DNA from: Mariniflexile jejuense
Lineage (GTDB): Bacteria > Bacteroidota > Bacteroidia > Flavobacteriales > Flavobacteriaceae
Direction of reading: 5' to 3'
NCBI RefSeq assembly: GCF_042675665.1
Contig: NZ_JBHTJI010000001.1
Location: 2,232,001 to 2,296,000 of the forward strand
DNA: 64,000 nt
Of the stretch, positions 8,850 through 17,033 are shown one piece after another. The notes beneath the pieces are model-generated. The model searched no databases, was not told the DNA's origin, and saw only the letters and a list, made by a program, of their open reading frames with translations. The first letter of the stretch is position 1. Each line of letters opens with the position of its first letter. A program made the translations under genes and the position numbers.

Positions 8850-9137
8850 TTAGATATTCTTTTTTGCTAGATTACCTGCTTGGGTGCTGCCCTTTATTTT
8901 TAGTTCGGGTTCTCGCTTATGTTGGAGTAACCAATCCACAAGTTTCTTTTTATCAAAAAAAACCATCTTACCATTGGGTTTGGAGTGTGGAATTTTTTTA
9001 GAAGCTGTGAGTTTGTAAAGATAACTTCTGGATATGCCCGTATAATCACTGGCTTCATCAAAGGTCAATACCTCTTTACTTCCTATGAGTAGTTTTTCTA
9101 AACGATCCAATCGTTCAAGAATTAAAATAGTGTCCAT
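8850..9137 (-). CDS. Helix-turn-helix protein, excisionase/MerR-like
   Basis: 95 residues. An N-terminal amphipathic helix (LERLDRLEKLLIGSKEV) is followed by the excisionase-type winged helix: LTFDEASDYTGISRSYLYKLTASKKIPHSKPNGKMVFFDKKKLVDWL. Proteins of this kind sit next to integrases and replication genes of Bacteroidota mobile elements. They act as recombination directionality factors or as activators of the replication/mobilisation operon. Here it heads the leftward operon of the element. The 347-bp region upstream, up to the integrase, holds an inverted repeat that could be its binding site. Confidence 0.8.
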   Translation of the reverse strand: MDTILILERLDRLEKLLIGSKEVLTFDEASDYTGISRSYLYKLTASKKIPHSKPNGKMVFFDKKKLVDWLLQHKREPELKIKGSTQAGNLAKKNI

Positions 9138-9319
9138 TTTTATTGCTTTTAGTTTAATAAAATGAACAAAAGCGCTTTTGTCTTCCCTTAAGGGATTATG
9201 GTAATAAAGGTATTAAAGTTGGCTATTGAAAGAAAAAAGAATTTCAATTAGTTATTCACAACTAATTATAAAACAACAAATTAGACCATATACCATCATA
9301 AGATTATTCTCTATTTTTT

Positions 9320-9351
9320 TTTGATGTTATATGATATCAAATGACATCAAA
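9320..9351. promoter_or_regulatory. Inverted repeat upstream of the excisionase-like gene
   Basis: TTTGATGTTAT (9320-9330) and ATGACATCAAA (9341-9351) are inverted copies with one mismatch, and the 10-bp spacer holds the palindrome TGATATCA. The right arm recurs exactly at 10899-10909, on the other side of the integrase gene. The rest of the 9138-9484 gap is AT-rich, without a gene. Candidate operator or integrase/excisionase arm site. Confidence 0.45.
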
Positions 9352-9484
9352 CTAAATATCAGAAAATGACCGATTTGAGGGTGTTTTGAGTTATTAACAA
9401 TGGAATTCGAGGATTTTTGTAAATAATGGAATAGAAAAACGCAGATTTACTATTAATTTCTATTGTGGCATTTATAGTTACCCA

Positions 9485-10732
9485 TTATTTTATTGATTTA
9501 TTAGAGTTTGTTTGTTTTACTCCACTCATTTTTATCCTCAATGCATTCATATCCTCACTTACCTTTTTATCAAGAATTTTGGCATAGTGCTGGGTAGTTC
9601 TTAATGATTTGTGACCAAGCATTTTGCTTACCGATTCTATTGAAACACCATTAGTAAGCGTTACAGTAGTTGCAAAAGTATGTCGTGCCAAGTGAAATGT
9701 TAAGTTTTTATTTATTTCACAGATAACAGCAATTTCTTTTAAATATGCATTCATTTTTTGGTTACTTAATACTGGTAGAACTTTGTCATCATCTATAATC
9801 TCAGAGAAATTTTGATACTTCTTAATAATATTATAGGCGCTTGGAAGAAGTGGAATGTTTATTTTACTATCTGTTTTAGTCCTTTTTGTATTAATCCAAT
9901 ATTCTCCATCAATTCCTAAAACAATGTGACTATTCACTAATTTTTTTACATCAATATATGCTAAACCTGTATAGCAACAAAATATGAAAATATCTTTGAC
10001 TTGATTCAGTCTTTCAATTCTGAAATCCTTTTCAATCAGGGTTTGAATTTCTTGTTCCGTTAGAAACTCTCTATCTACAGTTTTGTACTTTGTTTTATAA
10101 TGAACAAAAGGATCCTTTTTAATCCAACCATTATTATATGCGATCCTGACAATCTTTTTTAAATTTGAAATATATTTAAATGTGGTATTATGTCCACAAT
10201 TTTCCGATGTTTTAAAATAATATTCTAATCTATTAATAAAGACATTGTCTATTTGATTCAATGCAATATCCTTAATGTTATACTCATTTAACAGAAATTT
10301 TTTTAAGTGATTTAACGTTGTTTTATATCTTATCAATGTATTTGGAGCAAAATCAATCCCTATTAGTTTTTCAACTTGGTTATTATGATTCTCAAATTCC
10401 TCAATCAGCATTTTAAATTTGGTCTCCTTTTCTAAAAGGGCATCACGTAATTTTTTAGATGTAATTGGTATTCCCTTGTCAATAAAACGCTGTTCGCATT
10501 GATATAATTTGTTTTTTATTGACGAAATATATCTATTGAGCTCCTGCGTTTCACTAGAGTTTCCCTTGGCTAAGCCTGTTTCATTGCTCCATCTAGCTGG
10601 GGTTATTTTGCGTCGAATACTAAATTCCGCTCGTTTACCATCAACCGTTATTCTTAAATAGATATTAGCCTTCCCAAGGCTATCCGCTTTACTCTTTTTA
10701 ATGTAAAACAAAATTGATAATGAATTGTTCAT
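9485..10732 (-). CDS. int: Tyrosine site-specific recombinase (integrase) of the mobile element
   Basis: 415 residues: arm-binding N-terminal domain (1-100), SAM-like core-binding domain (about 105-205) and catalytic domain. Catalytic residues visible are Lys283 or Lys286, His347 and Arg350 (HLARHTF), His374 (LGHKS) and nucleophile Tyr383 (QHYAKI). The first catalytic Arg, expected in the motif TGLR, is Ala258 (CCYTGLAYIDV). Many Bacteroidota integrases share this, and in IntDOT another Arg is known to stand in. It catalyses integration and excision. The gene reads away from the tRNA-Leu gene 242 bp to its right, the usual arrangement for elements inserted at a tRNA 3' end. Confidence 0.92.
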   Translation of the reverse strand: MNNSLSILFYIKKSKADSLGKANIYLRITVDGKRAEFSIRRKITPARWSNETGLAKGNSSETQELNRYISSIKNKLYQCEQRFIDKGIPITSKKLRDALLEKETKFKMLIEEFENHNNQVEKLIGIDFAPNTLIRYKTTLNHLKKFLLNEYNIKDIALNQIDNVFINRLEYYFKTSENCGHNTTFKYISNLKKIVRIAYNNGWIKKDPFVHYKTKYKTVDREFLTEQEIQTLIEKDFRIERLNQVKDIFIFCCYTGLAYIDVKKLVNSHIVLGIDGEYWINTKRTKTDSKINIPLLPSAYNIIKKYQNFSEIIDDDKVLPVLSNQKMNAYLKEIAVICEINKNLTFHLARHTFATTVTLTNGVSIESVSKMLGHKSLRTTQHYAKILDKKVSEDMNALRIKMSGVKQTNSNKSIK

Positions 10733-10864
10733 CGGTGTCAGTTGTTATTTTAGACTTTAATATACTAAAAATTCAACAAACAATACTTTTCATAATTAAC
10801 TGAAATACAAACGCTTATAAGCTATTCGGTGTCAGTTGAAAAATCAAATTTAGTGACACCGAAT
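10732..10864. repeat. Three copies of a GGTGTCA-centred repeat beside the integrase start (probable arm-type sites)
   Basis: TCGGTGTCAGTTG is present exactly at 10732-10744 (touching the integrase start codon) and 10826-10838. The second copy is also the left arm of a perfect 11-bp inverted repeat: ATTCGGTGTCA at 10824-10834 and TGACACCGAAT at 10854-10864, with a 19-nt spacer. Directly and inversely repeated short words between an integrase gene and its attachment site are typical arm-type binding sites. They may alternatively be operators that autoregulate the integrase. Confidence 0.5.
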
Positions 10865-10912
10865 TAGCCCCTTTTTAAATGGTATTTTATGCTATTATAT
10901 GACATCAAATAA

Positions 10913-10951
10913 AATTAAAAAGCCCGTAAATAATTGATTTACAGGCTTTTT
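10913..10951. terminator. Hairpin terminator between integrase region and tRNA-Leu
   Basis: AAAAAGCCCGTAAAT pairs with ATTTACAGGCTTTTT (one C/A mismatch) around a 5-nt loop. A-run and T-run flank both sides, so it can stop transcripts from either direction, including the leftward tRNA transcript. Confidence 0.65.
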
Positions 10952-10974
10952 ATTATAATTTGGTGTTTAAAAAG

Positions 10975-11054
10975 TACTCAAGGCGGGAATCGAACCCGCA
11001 CTCCGAAGAACCGGATTTTGAATCCGGCGCGTCTACCAATTCCGCCACTTGAGC
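10975..11054 (-). tRNA. tRNA-Leu (anticodon CAA)
   Basis: Read leftward. The acceptor stem is GCTCAAG paired with CTTGAGT (first pair G-U) and the D-arm region is GGCGGAATTGGTAGACGC. The anticodon stem CCGGA/TCCGG has loop TTCAAAA, giving anticodon CAA. A short stem-loop variable arm (TTCTTCGGAG) and T-arm GCGGGTTCGATTCCCGC follow. The long variable arm fits class II tRNA-Leu. The 3' end is towards the integrase, so this gene is the probable integration site of the adjacent mobile element. A matching promoter box lies just upstream. Confidence 0.95.
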
Positions 11055-11069
11055 TTCATTACAGGACTG

Positions 11070-11077
11070 CAAAAATA
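11070..11077 (-). promoter_or_regulatory. Promoter -7 box for tRNA-Leu
   Basis: On the minus strand this reads TATTTTTG, a match to the Bacteroidota -7 consensus TAnnTTTG. It ends 16 bp before the tRNA 5' end, a sensible distance for a start a few bases before the mature tRNA. Confidence 0.5.
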
Positions 11078-11142
11078 TATATTTTTTCAATATTATTCAT
11101 AAAAATACTAGGCAATATACTTTTTAGGTTAAAATAAATGTA

Positions 11143-11150
11143 TAAATTTG
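11143..11150 (+). promoter_or_regulatory. Promoter -7 box for prs
   Basis: TAAATTTG matches TAnnTTTG and lies 54 bp before the prs start codon. No clear -33 TTTG is seen at the usual distance, so the call rests on the -7 box and position. Confidence 0.45.
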
Positions 11151-11203
11151 CACCTCGTTTAAAATAAGGCGCACTTTATGCGCTATAAAACAACACGTTA
11201 TCT

Positions 11204-12145
11204 ATGCCAATTGTTATAACCGAAGCTAAAATTTTTGCATGTACACAAAGCAAAGTGCTTGGTGAAAAAATAGCTAGTGCTTTTGGGGCTGAATTGGGTA
11301 ATGTAATTACCTCTACTTACAGTGATGGTGAATTTCAACCATCGTATGAAGAATCTATTAGAGGTACTAGAATTTTCATTATTGGATCTACCAACCCTGG
11401 ACCTGAAAACTTAATGGAAATGCTACTAATGATTGATGCTGCAAAACGTGCATCAGCAAGACATATAACAGCTGTTTTACCTTATTTTGGATGGGCAAGA
11501 CAAGATAGAAAAGACAAACCTAGAGTACCAATTGCTGCAAAATTAGTAGCAAAAATGTTGGAAGCAGCAGGTGCTACACGTATTATAACTATGGATTTGC
11601 ATGCAGATCAAATACAAGGCTTTTTTGAAAAACCTGTAGATCATTTATTTGCATCAACCATCTTTTTACCATACTTGCAAAGTTTAAATTTAGATAATTT
11701 AACCATTGCATCACCAGATATGGGTGGTTCAAAAAGAGCTTACGCCTATTCTAAAGCATTAGAATGCGATGTGGTAATATGCTACAAACAACGCGCTAAA
11801 GCCAATATTATTTCTCACATGGAATTAATTGGTAATGTTGAAGGAAAAAATGTCGTGTTAGTTGATGACATGGTTGATACAGCAGGCACTTTAACAAAAG
11901 CAGCCGATTTAATGATGGAGCGTGGTGCTTTAAGTGTAAGAGCCATTTGTACACATCCTGTTTTATCTGGTAAAGCTTATGATAATTTAAACAATTCAAA
12001 ATTAGAAGAACTTATAGTAACCGATTCTATACCTGTAAAACCTTTAAGTGATAAAATTAGAGTACTTAGCTGTGCCAATTTATTTGCCGAGGTTATGGAA
12101 AAAGTACACAATAACAAATCTATAAGTTCAAAATTTGTAATGTAA
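11204..12145 (+). CDS. prs: Ribose-phosphate pyrophosphokinase
   Basis: 313 residues, full length. The enzyme makes PRPP from ribose 5-phosphate and ATP for nucleotide, His and Trp synthesis in the cytosol. Visible signatures are the N-terminal flexible region (YSDGEFQPSYEESIRG), the ATP/Mg2+ motif TMDLHADQIQGFF, and the PRPP loop VLVDDMVDTAGT. It begins a rightward run with rplY 55 bp later, an order often seen in Flavobacteriia. A TAnnTTTG box lies 54 bp upstream. Confidence 0.96.
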   Translation: MPIVITEAKIFACTQSKVLGEKIASAFGAELGNVITSTYSDGEFQPSYEESIRGTRIFIIGSTNPGPENLMEMLLMIDAAKRASARHITAVLPYFGWARQDRKDKPRVPIAAKLVAKMLEAAGATRIITMDLHADQIQGFFEKPVDHLFASTIFLPYLQSLNLDNLTIASPDMGGSKRAYAYSKALECDVVICYKQRAKANIISHMELIGNVEGKNVVLVDDMVDTAGTLTKAADLMMERGALSVRAICTHPVLSGKAYDNLNNSKLEELIVTDSIPVKPLSDKIRVLSCANLFAEVMEKVHNNKSISSKFVM

Positions 12146-12200
12146 GCCCCAAAAAAGGTTTACACTAAAAAAGAATAATTATTAACTATATATATTAAAA

Positions 12201-12830
12201 ATGAAATCAATTACAATCAACGGATCTCAAAGAGAAAGCGTGGGCAAAAAAGCAACAAAAGCCTTACGTAATGCTGGTCAGGTTCCTTGCGTATTATACG
12301 GAGGAGATAAGCCAGTTCATTTTAGTGCAGAAGAATTAGCGTTCTCACATCTTGTATACACACCAAATGCGCATACAGTTGTGATTGCTTTGGAAAATGG
12401 TGAAAAATACAATGCTATTTTACAAGACATTCAATTTCACCCTGTAACCGACAAAATTTTACACATCGATTTTTACCAATTATTCGAAGACAAAGAAATT
12501 ACTATGGATATTCCAGTGGTATTCATTGGTAACTCTCGTGGTGTTAAAAATGGTGGTGTTTTACGTAAAAACCGTCGTAGCTTACGTGTTAAAGCATTAC
12601 CTGCAAACTTACCAGATTTTATTGAGGCAGATATTACACCGCTTAAAATTGGAAGCAAACTTTACATTACTACATTACAAAACGATGCATTCAAATTTAT
12701 GCACCCAGACAATACCGTAGTATGTTTAGTAAGACGTTCAAGAGCAGCAGTAACTGAAGATGATGATGAAGATGAAGCAGCAGAAGGAGCAGAAGCTACA
12801 ACTGAAGCAGCAGAAGCAACTCAAGAATAA
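12201..12830 (+). CDS. rplY: 50S ribosomal protein L25/general stress protein Ctc
   Basis: 209 residues, the long Ctc-type form. An N-terminal L25 5S-rRNA-binding domain (GSQRESVGKKATKALRNAGQ) is followed by a C-terminal beta domain (ILHIDFYQLFEDKEI...VFIGNSRGVKNGGVL). The tail is very acidic, rich in Glu, Asp and Ala, as is usual in Bacteroidota. It binds 5S rRNA at the central protuberance of the large subunit. It lies 55 bp after prs, probably the same transcript, and a strong hairpin terminator follows. Confidence 0.95.
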   Translation: MKSITINGSQRESVGKKATKALRNAGQVPCVLYGGDKPVHFSAEELAFSHLVYTPNAHTVVIALENGEKYNAILQDIQFHPVTDKILHIDFYQLFEDKEITMDIPVVFIGNSRGVKNGGVLRKNRRSLRVKALPANLPDFIEADITPLKIGSKLYITTLQNDAFKFMHPDNTVVCLVRRSRAAVTEDDDEDEAAEGAEATTEAAEATQE

Positions 12831-12852
12831 ATAAAATTCTAGATTAAATATT

Positions 12853-12888
12853 AAAAGCATCCTAATTAATTAAGGATGCTTTTTTATT
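12853..12888 (+). terminator. Rho-independent terminator after rplY
   Basis: AAAAGCATCCT and AGGATGCTTTT pair over 11 bp around a 9-nt AT loop, followed by a T run. It ends the prs-rplY transcript. Confidence 0.85.
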
Positions 12889-12909
12889 TTTACACAAATA
12901 ATAGTTTGA

Positions 12910-13008
12910 GCGTTACCTTAATACTGAAATTAGTTTCAGTATTAAGGTCGGGCTATCCGTTACAAGTCCTCGCTATTGCTGCGGGCTTTTCACTGCTATC
13001 CCTAACGC
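12910..13008. repeat. Dispersed intergenic repeat, copy 1 (related to 24311-24392)
   Basis: Bounded by GCGTTAC and CCTAACGC ends. It shares with the 24.3-kb copy the blocks GGTCGGGCT, CAAGTCCTCGCT, GGGCTTTTCACT and ATCCCTAACGC. Where copy 2 has a short CCTATCGG segment, this copy carries a perfect 13-bp hairpin (12917-12929 with 12934-12946, loop TTAG). It is clearly richer in G and C than its surroundings and lies between rplY and pth. It resembles REP/MITE-type intergenic repeats. An open frame through it is not a gene. Confidence 0.75.
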
Positions 13009-13035
13009 ACCTATCAGCAATCAAAAAACAAAACC

Positions 13036-13662
13036 ATGTGGCAATTTCTATCAAACCTGTTTAAAAATAAGCCATATACTGAAGAACAAAATCAAATGAA
13101 AAAATATTTAATAGTTGGCCTAGGAAATATTGGCGCAGAATATGCCAACACACGCCATAACATAGGCTTCAAAATACTAGACCATTTTGCAACCCAAGAA
13201 AACATAACCTTCGAAACCCAAAAACTAGGCGATGTTGCCACCTACAAACTAAAAGGAAGAACCTTTATATTCCTAAAACCAAGTACCTACATGAATTTAA
13301 GCGGAAAAGCCATCGTGTATTGGTTAACAAAAGAAAACATTCCGTTAGAAAATTTACTAGTAATAACCGACGATTTAAACCTGCCTTTTGGAAGCATCCG
13401 CGTAAAAACAAAAGGAAGTGATGGCGGACATAACGGACTAAAAGATACACAAGCAAAACTAAACACCACAAACTATAACCGTTTTAGATTTGGCATAAGC
13501 GACGCTTTTAATAGAGGACAACAAGTTGATTATGTATTAGGCGAATGGACCAATGAAGAAAACGAAAAACTAAAAGAACGTTTAGATAAATCTGTCGAGC
13601 TTATAAAATCGTTTGCATTAGCAGGCATCAATATTACCATGAATACCTTTAATGGGAAGTAA
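13036..13662 (+). CDS. pth: Aminoacyl-tRNA hydrolase (peptidyl-tRNA hydrolase)
   Basis: 208 residues. It releases peptides from stalled peptidyl-tRNA. Visible are YLIVGLGNIG at the core N-terminus, NTRHNIGF with the catalytic His, the Asp of ITDDLNLPFG, and GSDGGHNGLKD. I use the ATG at 13036, giving a 20-residue N-terminal extension (MWQFLSNLFKNK) of a kind common in Flavobacteriia. The ATG at 13096 (MKKYLIVGLG) is the alternative, and it matches the start of shorter Pth proteins. Confidence 0.95.
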   Translation: MWQFLSNLFKNKPYTEEQNQMKKYLIVGLGNIGAEYANTRHNIGFKILDHFATQENITFETQKLGDVATYKLKGRTFIFLKPSTYMNLSGKAIVYWLTKENIPLENLLVITDDLNLPFGSIRVKTKGSDGGHNGLKDTQAKLNTTNYNRFRFGISDAFNRGQQVDYVLGEWTNEENEKLKERLDKSVELIKSFALAGINITMNTFNGK

Positions 13663-13743
13663 AAAAATCCTGTTATTATAAAGAAACCACAACCGAAAAT
13701 AATTTTTTCAATCAAAACTTTACGTATCATTTAATCAAGAAAC

Positions 13744-13771
13744 AGATTACTTCGTACCTCGCAAAGACGTT
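13744..13771. repeat. Remnant of a short dispersed repeat between pth and the metallopeptidase
   Basis: The segment AGATTACTTCGTACCTCG followed by CAAAGACGTT is more G/C-rich than the AT-rich spacer around it. It resembles AGATTGCTT...TCGCAATAACGTT at 30292-30327. Both lie at gene 3' ends. The likeness is partial, so the two may be decayed members of one repeat family. Confidence 0.35.
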
Positions 13772-13796
13772 AATATTTAACTTATAAACTAGCTTT

Positions 13797-16700
13797 TTAT
13801 TCAACAACAATTTTCTTTGTAGATTTTCTAACGCCATCACTTACATTTAAAATGTACATGCCAGATTGCGCATTGTTTAGTTGTATTTCTTGTTTAAAAT
13901 CACCTACATTAGGATATTCTTTATTATAAATACTACGTCCTCTAATATCAAAAACATTAACAAAAATACTTCGTTCTAATGAACCATTTAATTGAATATT
14001 AAACATGCCTTTATTTGGGTTTGGAAATACAATAAAATTCTCAAAACCAAACTCTTCAATATCTAAGGTAGGCATAATATTTAAAGTATAATCTTCAACT
14101 TCACCATCAAAACCATTTTCGCAAGCCGTTGGTTGTCCATCATCTTTAAATTTAGTTGATACACGCATTATGGTATTTCCCAAAAGTGCTGTTAATGGTA
14201 CCGTTATAGAACGTGGCGAGTTGCCCGTTGTTCCATTTGCAACATTACTTGCATCACCTAAATTGTATTCTTCTCCGGCATCATTAAAACTACAGTTTTG
14301 GTTCCAGTCTATCCATACTTTTGTACTAGTTATAAAATCGCCATCAGTATTTGCCTTTACAGTTAAGTTATACGAACTATTTCTATTAACATTAGTAGAA
14401 ATATTAGTATAGTTACTATAGCCAGATGGTTTAGCGGAATTATTGTTTATGGTATTAAATTGTACTGAAGTTGTACTTGTTTCATACTCTGTGTTTGCTA
14501 CCGAAGCACATACACCATTATAAAAAGGAAGATTTACACCCTTATTTTTTGTTTTGCTAGTTGCTGTTCCTGTAATTGTTATTGGATAATCGCCTAACGG
14601 AACACCTGTTAAATTACTAACTGTCATTGTCACACTTCCTGAGGTATTTAAACTAGCAGGCGAAAAACTAACCATAGAACTTCCTGGATTTCCAGAAGCA
14701 CTAAATACCGTATTTTCAGAAAAACCATTCGCTGCAACATAATTAAAATGAAAAGTAACTGAAGTAGCGCTACAAGCTATAGGATCTATAGTTTCTTCAA
14801 CCATAAAAAAATCTGGAGTTGTTGAAATTGAAAAATCAAAATCCGATACATCGTAAAAAATATTATTTGCAGCTTCAACTAATAATCTTGCGCTTGCTGT
14901 ATCAGGAATTGCAGGTACAGTATATAGGTGTGTTCCATCATTTGGTGTGTTTGTTGCTATAGTAATTGGAAATGTTAGTCCGCCATCGGTAGATAACTTA
15001 ATATTCACATTCTGGCAATTTATAGTGCCGTTTGTTGTTTGTCCAACTACCCAATTAATAGTAACGTTATTCCCTTGAGCCCAACTTACAGGGTTAGAAA
15101 CCGTAAATGGTGTAACTGCTTCAACAGTAATTTTCATGGTATCATAACTGCTTTGTGCACCACTAGCGTTTAATGGATTTCTATCTCTTACTGTTAAAGC
15201 CCAATTTAAATTTCTTGCTACAGTTGATACCGTTTCCCAATCGCTACCTAAAGTAGGGTTGGTTTGTGTGGTATTACCATCTAAAACACTACTAAATTTT
15301 GGTATATATCTATTAGAATCGCTACTTGGTGGCAACGACCTATTTATAGAACCAGACACCAAATTTGGTCCAAAATTTAAATAATTTACAATACCGCTAT
15401 CAATTTGTTCCCAGCAATAGGTTAAATTATCACCACTATCAGCATCGGTTGCAGAACCTTTTAAAACGTATGCTGTACCAGCAGGAATATTATAATCGGC
15501 ACCAGCATTTGCAATGGGTGGATTATTAGTGATTGCTTCTGTTGTTTGGCATTTACCAATAATGTTATTCAAAATTTGTTTTATGCTATGGTAATGAAAA
15601 TATGGATCGCTATTTAAAGCAACATTATTACTGCCTTCAATACCTGCATACGCCATTATGGTTGTTCCACTTCCAGGTTCGGCGTTTACACCCGTACCTT
15701 CACTATCAAAAGCCCAGGTATGGTTTGCTCCCATTTGATGCCCTATTTCATGAGCCACAAAATCTATATCAAATGTATCACCTTCTGGCATTGCGTTGGC
15801 TGGTGATGTAAAACCACTACCTTTATTATGGTCTGTAGTACTTGGTGTATCATCAGTACATACACAACCTATACATCCAGCTATACCACCACCACCTGTT
15901 GCGCCAAACAAATGTCCAATATCATAGGCGCCATTTCCAATAGTGTTGGTTAAATTGTTTTGTAACTGAAGACTCCAGCCATTTGTATTCTCAAAATTAT
16001 CTTCATCTGCACCAACACTTGCAATTGAGTATGGATCGGTTGAAGCATTTGTATAAATTAGTTGTGTAGCGTTTATAAGTTCAAACGTAATTGCCATATC
16101 GGTTTCAAATACTTCATTAACCCTAGTAAGTGTTGCATTTATAGCAGCTAAAGCATCGGCAACTGCATCGCCATTACCAGGAATACCATCATCATGATAC
16201 GCTGTATATTCACCAGTTACAGAAATAGCTATTCTAAATTTTTGAAGTGTTTTGTTGTTTGCGCCACCTTCATTTATACTAATTTTTGATGTTATATCAC
16301 TTTTGTTTAATGTACCATTTATAGCATCAACGGTTTTACAGCTAAATCTATTTCCCTTATTAGTTTTAGAAGTTCTATTATATAAAACATAGTCTTTTGA
16401 TCCTTTTGAAACTGGTTGCATGTAAACATCTGGTTTATCAACATAAGAAATCATGGTTTGTACACCTTGAGGCGACACACTCATACGTAATCTAGTTCCA
16501 GAATTATTGGTACTTAAACCAACATACGATTTTATATTTGGGTATTTTTCAGCTAAATCTGGCGCAAAAACAGATGCTTCATAAATTTTAAAGGTTTCCA
16601 ATTTTCCATCTTCAGCTGGAACTGAAATTACAATTGACTTTCCTTTTGTTTTTGAATTTCTTGAAACCGTAGCTGACAATGCCGTTTTTAATGATGCAAT

Positions 16701-16865
16701 ATCCAATTCAAAACCATGTGCTTTACTTTTATCTAAATGTAATTTTGAAAGTTCCTCAGAATCTTTAATACCTTCAATTTTTTTCCAAGAAGAATTTTGA
16801 GATGTTGCCGAAAATATGGCTAAAAACATTGCTATTGATAAAACATAATGTAGTTTTGCTTTCAT
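13797..16865 (-). CDS. Secreted zinc metallopeptidase (reprolysin-like) with GEVED and type IX sorting domains
   Basis: 1022 residues. A signal peptide (ending in FSATSQ) is followed by a propeptide-like region to about 205. Then comes a metzincin catalytic domain with HEIGHQMGANH: zinc ligands His372, His376 and His382, and catalytic Glu373. The middle has Ig/cadherin-like regions (about 450-600) and further beta domains. A GEVED domain (about 810-900, KVWIDWNQNCSFNDAGEEYN) precedes the C-terminal Por secretion sorting domain (about 940-1022, VFPNPNKGMFNI...GMYILNVSDG). It is exported by type IX secretion and probably degrades extracellular proteins. It is monocistronic and faces pth. An upstream TAnnTTTG box was not found. 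Confidence 0.92.
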   Translation of the reverse strand: MKAKLHYVLSIAMFLAIFSATSQNSSWKKIEGIKDSEELSKLHLDKSKAHGFELDIASLKTALSATVSRNSKTKGKSIVISVPAEDGKLETFKIYEASVFAPDLAEKYPNIKSYVGLSTNNSGTRLRMSVSPQGVQTMISYVDKPDVYMQPVSKGSKDYVLYNRTSKTNKGNRFSCKTVDAINGTLNKSDITSKISINEGGANNKTLQKFRIAISVTGEYTAYHDDGIPGNGDAVADALAAINATLTRVNEVFETDMAITFELINATQLIYTNASTDPYSIASVGADEDNFENTNGWSLQLQNNLTNTIGNGAYDIGHLFGATGGGGIAGCIGCVCTDDTPSTTDHNKGSGFTSPANAMPEGDTFDIDFVAHEIGHQMGANHTWAFDSEGTGVNAEPGSGTTIMAYAGIEGSNNVALNSDPYFHYHSIKQILNNIIGKCQTTEAITNNPPIANAGADYNIPAGTAYVLKGSATDADSGDNLTYCWEQIDSGIVNYLNFGPNLVSGSINRSLPPSSDSNRYIPKFSSVLDGNTTQTNPTLGSDWETVSTVARNLNWALTVRDRNPLNASGAQSSYDTMKITVEAVTPFTVSNPVSWAQGNNVTINWVVGQTTNGTINCQNVNIKLSTDGGLTFPITIATNTPNDGTHLYTVPAIPDTASARLLVEAANNIFYDVSDFDFSISTTPDFFMVEETIDPIACSATSVTFHFNYVAANGFSENTVFSASGNPGSSMVSFSPASLNTSGSVTMTVSNLTGVPLGDYPITITGTATSKTKNKGVNLPFYNGVCASVANTEYETSTTSVQFNTINNNSAKPSGYSNYTNISTNVNRNSSYNLTVKANTDGDFITSTKVWIDWNQNCSFNDAGEEYNLGDASNVANGTTGNSPRSITVPLTALLGNTIMRVSTKFKDDGQPTACENGFDGEVEDYTLNIMPTLDIEEFGFENFIVFPNPNKGMFNIQLNGSLERSIFVNVFDIRGRSIYNKEYPNVGDFKQEIQLNNAQSGMYILNVSDGVRKSTKKIVVE

Positions 16866-17033
16866 AAGTAGATATTATTGTTTTCAATGGTCATATGGTA
16901 TTGCCTTATACTTACAAATATTTTTTAAAATGTATTATAACGGCAATTTCATAAAAGATATTTGGGACTATTTTAATAAACAGTTATAGCAAATCTAACT
17001 TTTTTTAGTCAAATTGCCAATTATTAGCTTGTT

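Noticed and set aside
12876..13064. 62-codon open frame before pth
   Set aside because: It runs through the terminator and the dispersed intergenic repeat; no protein features.
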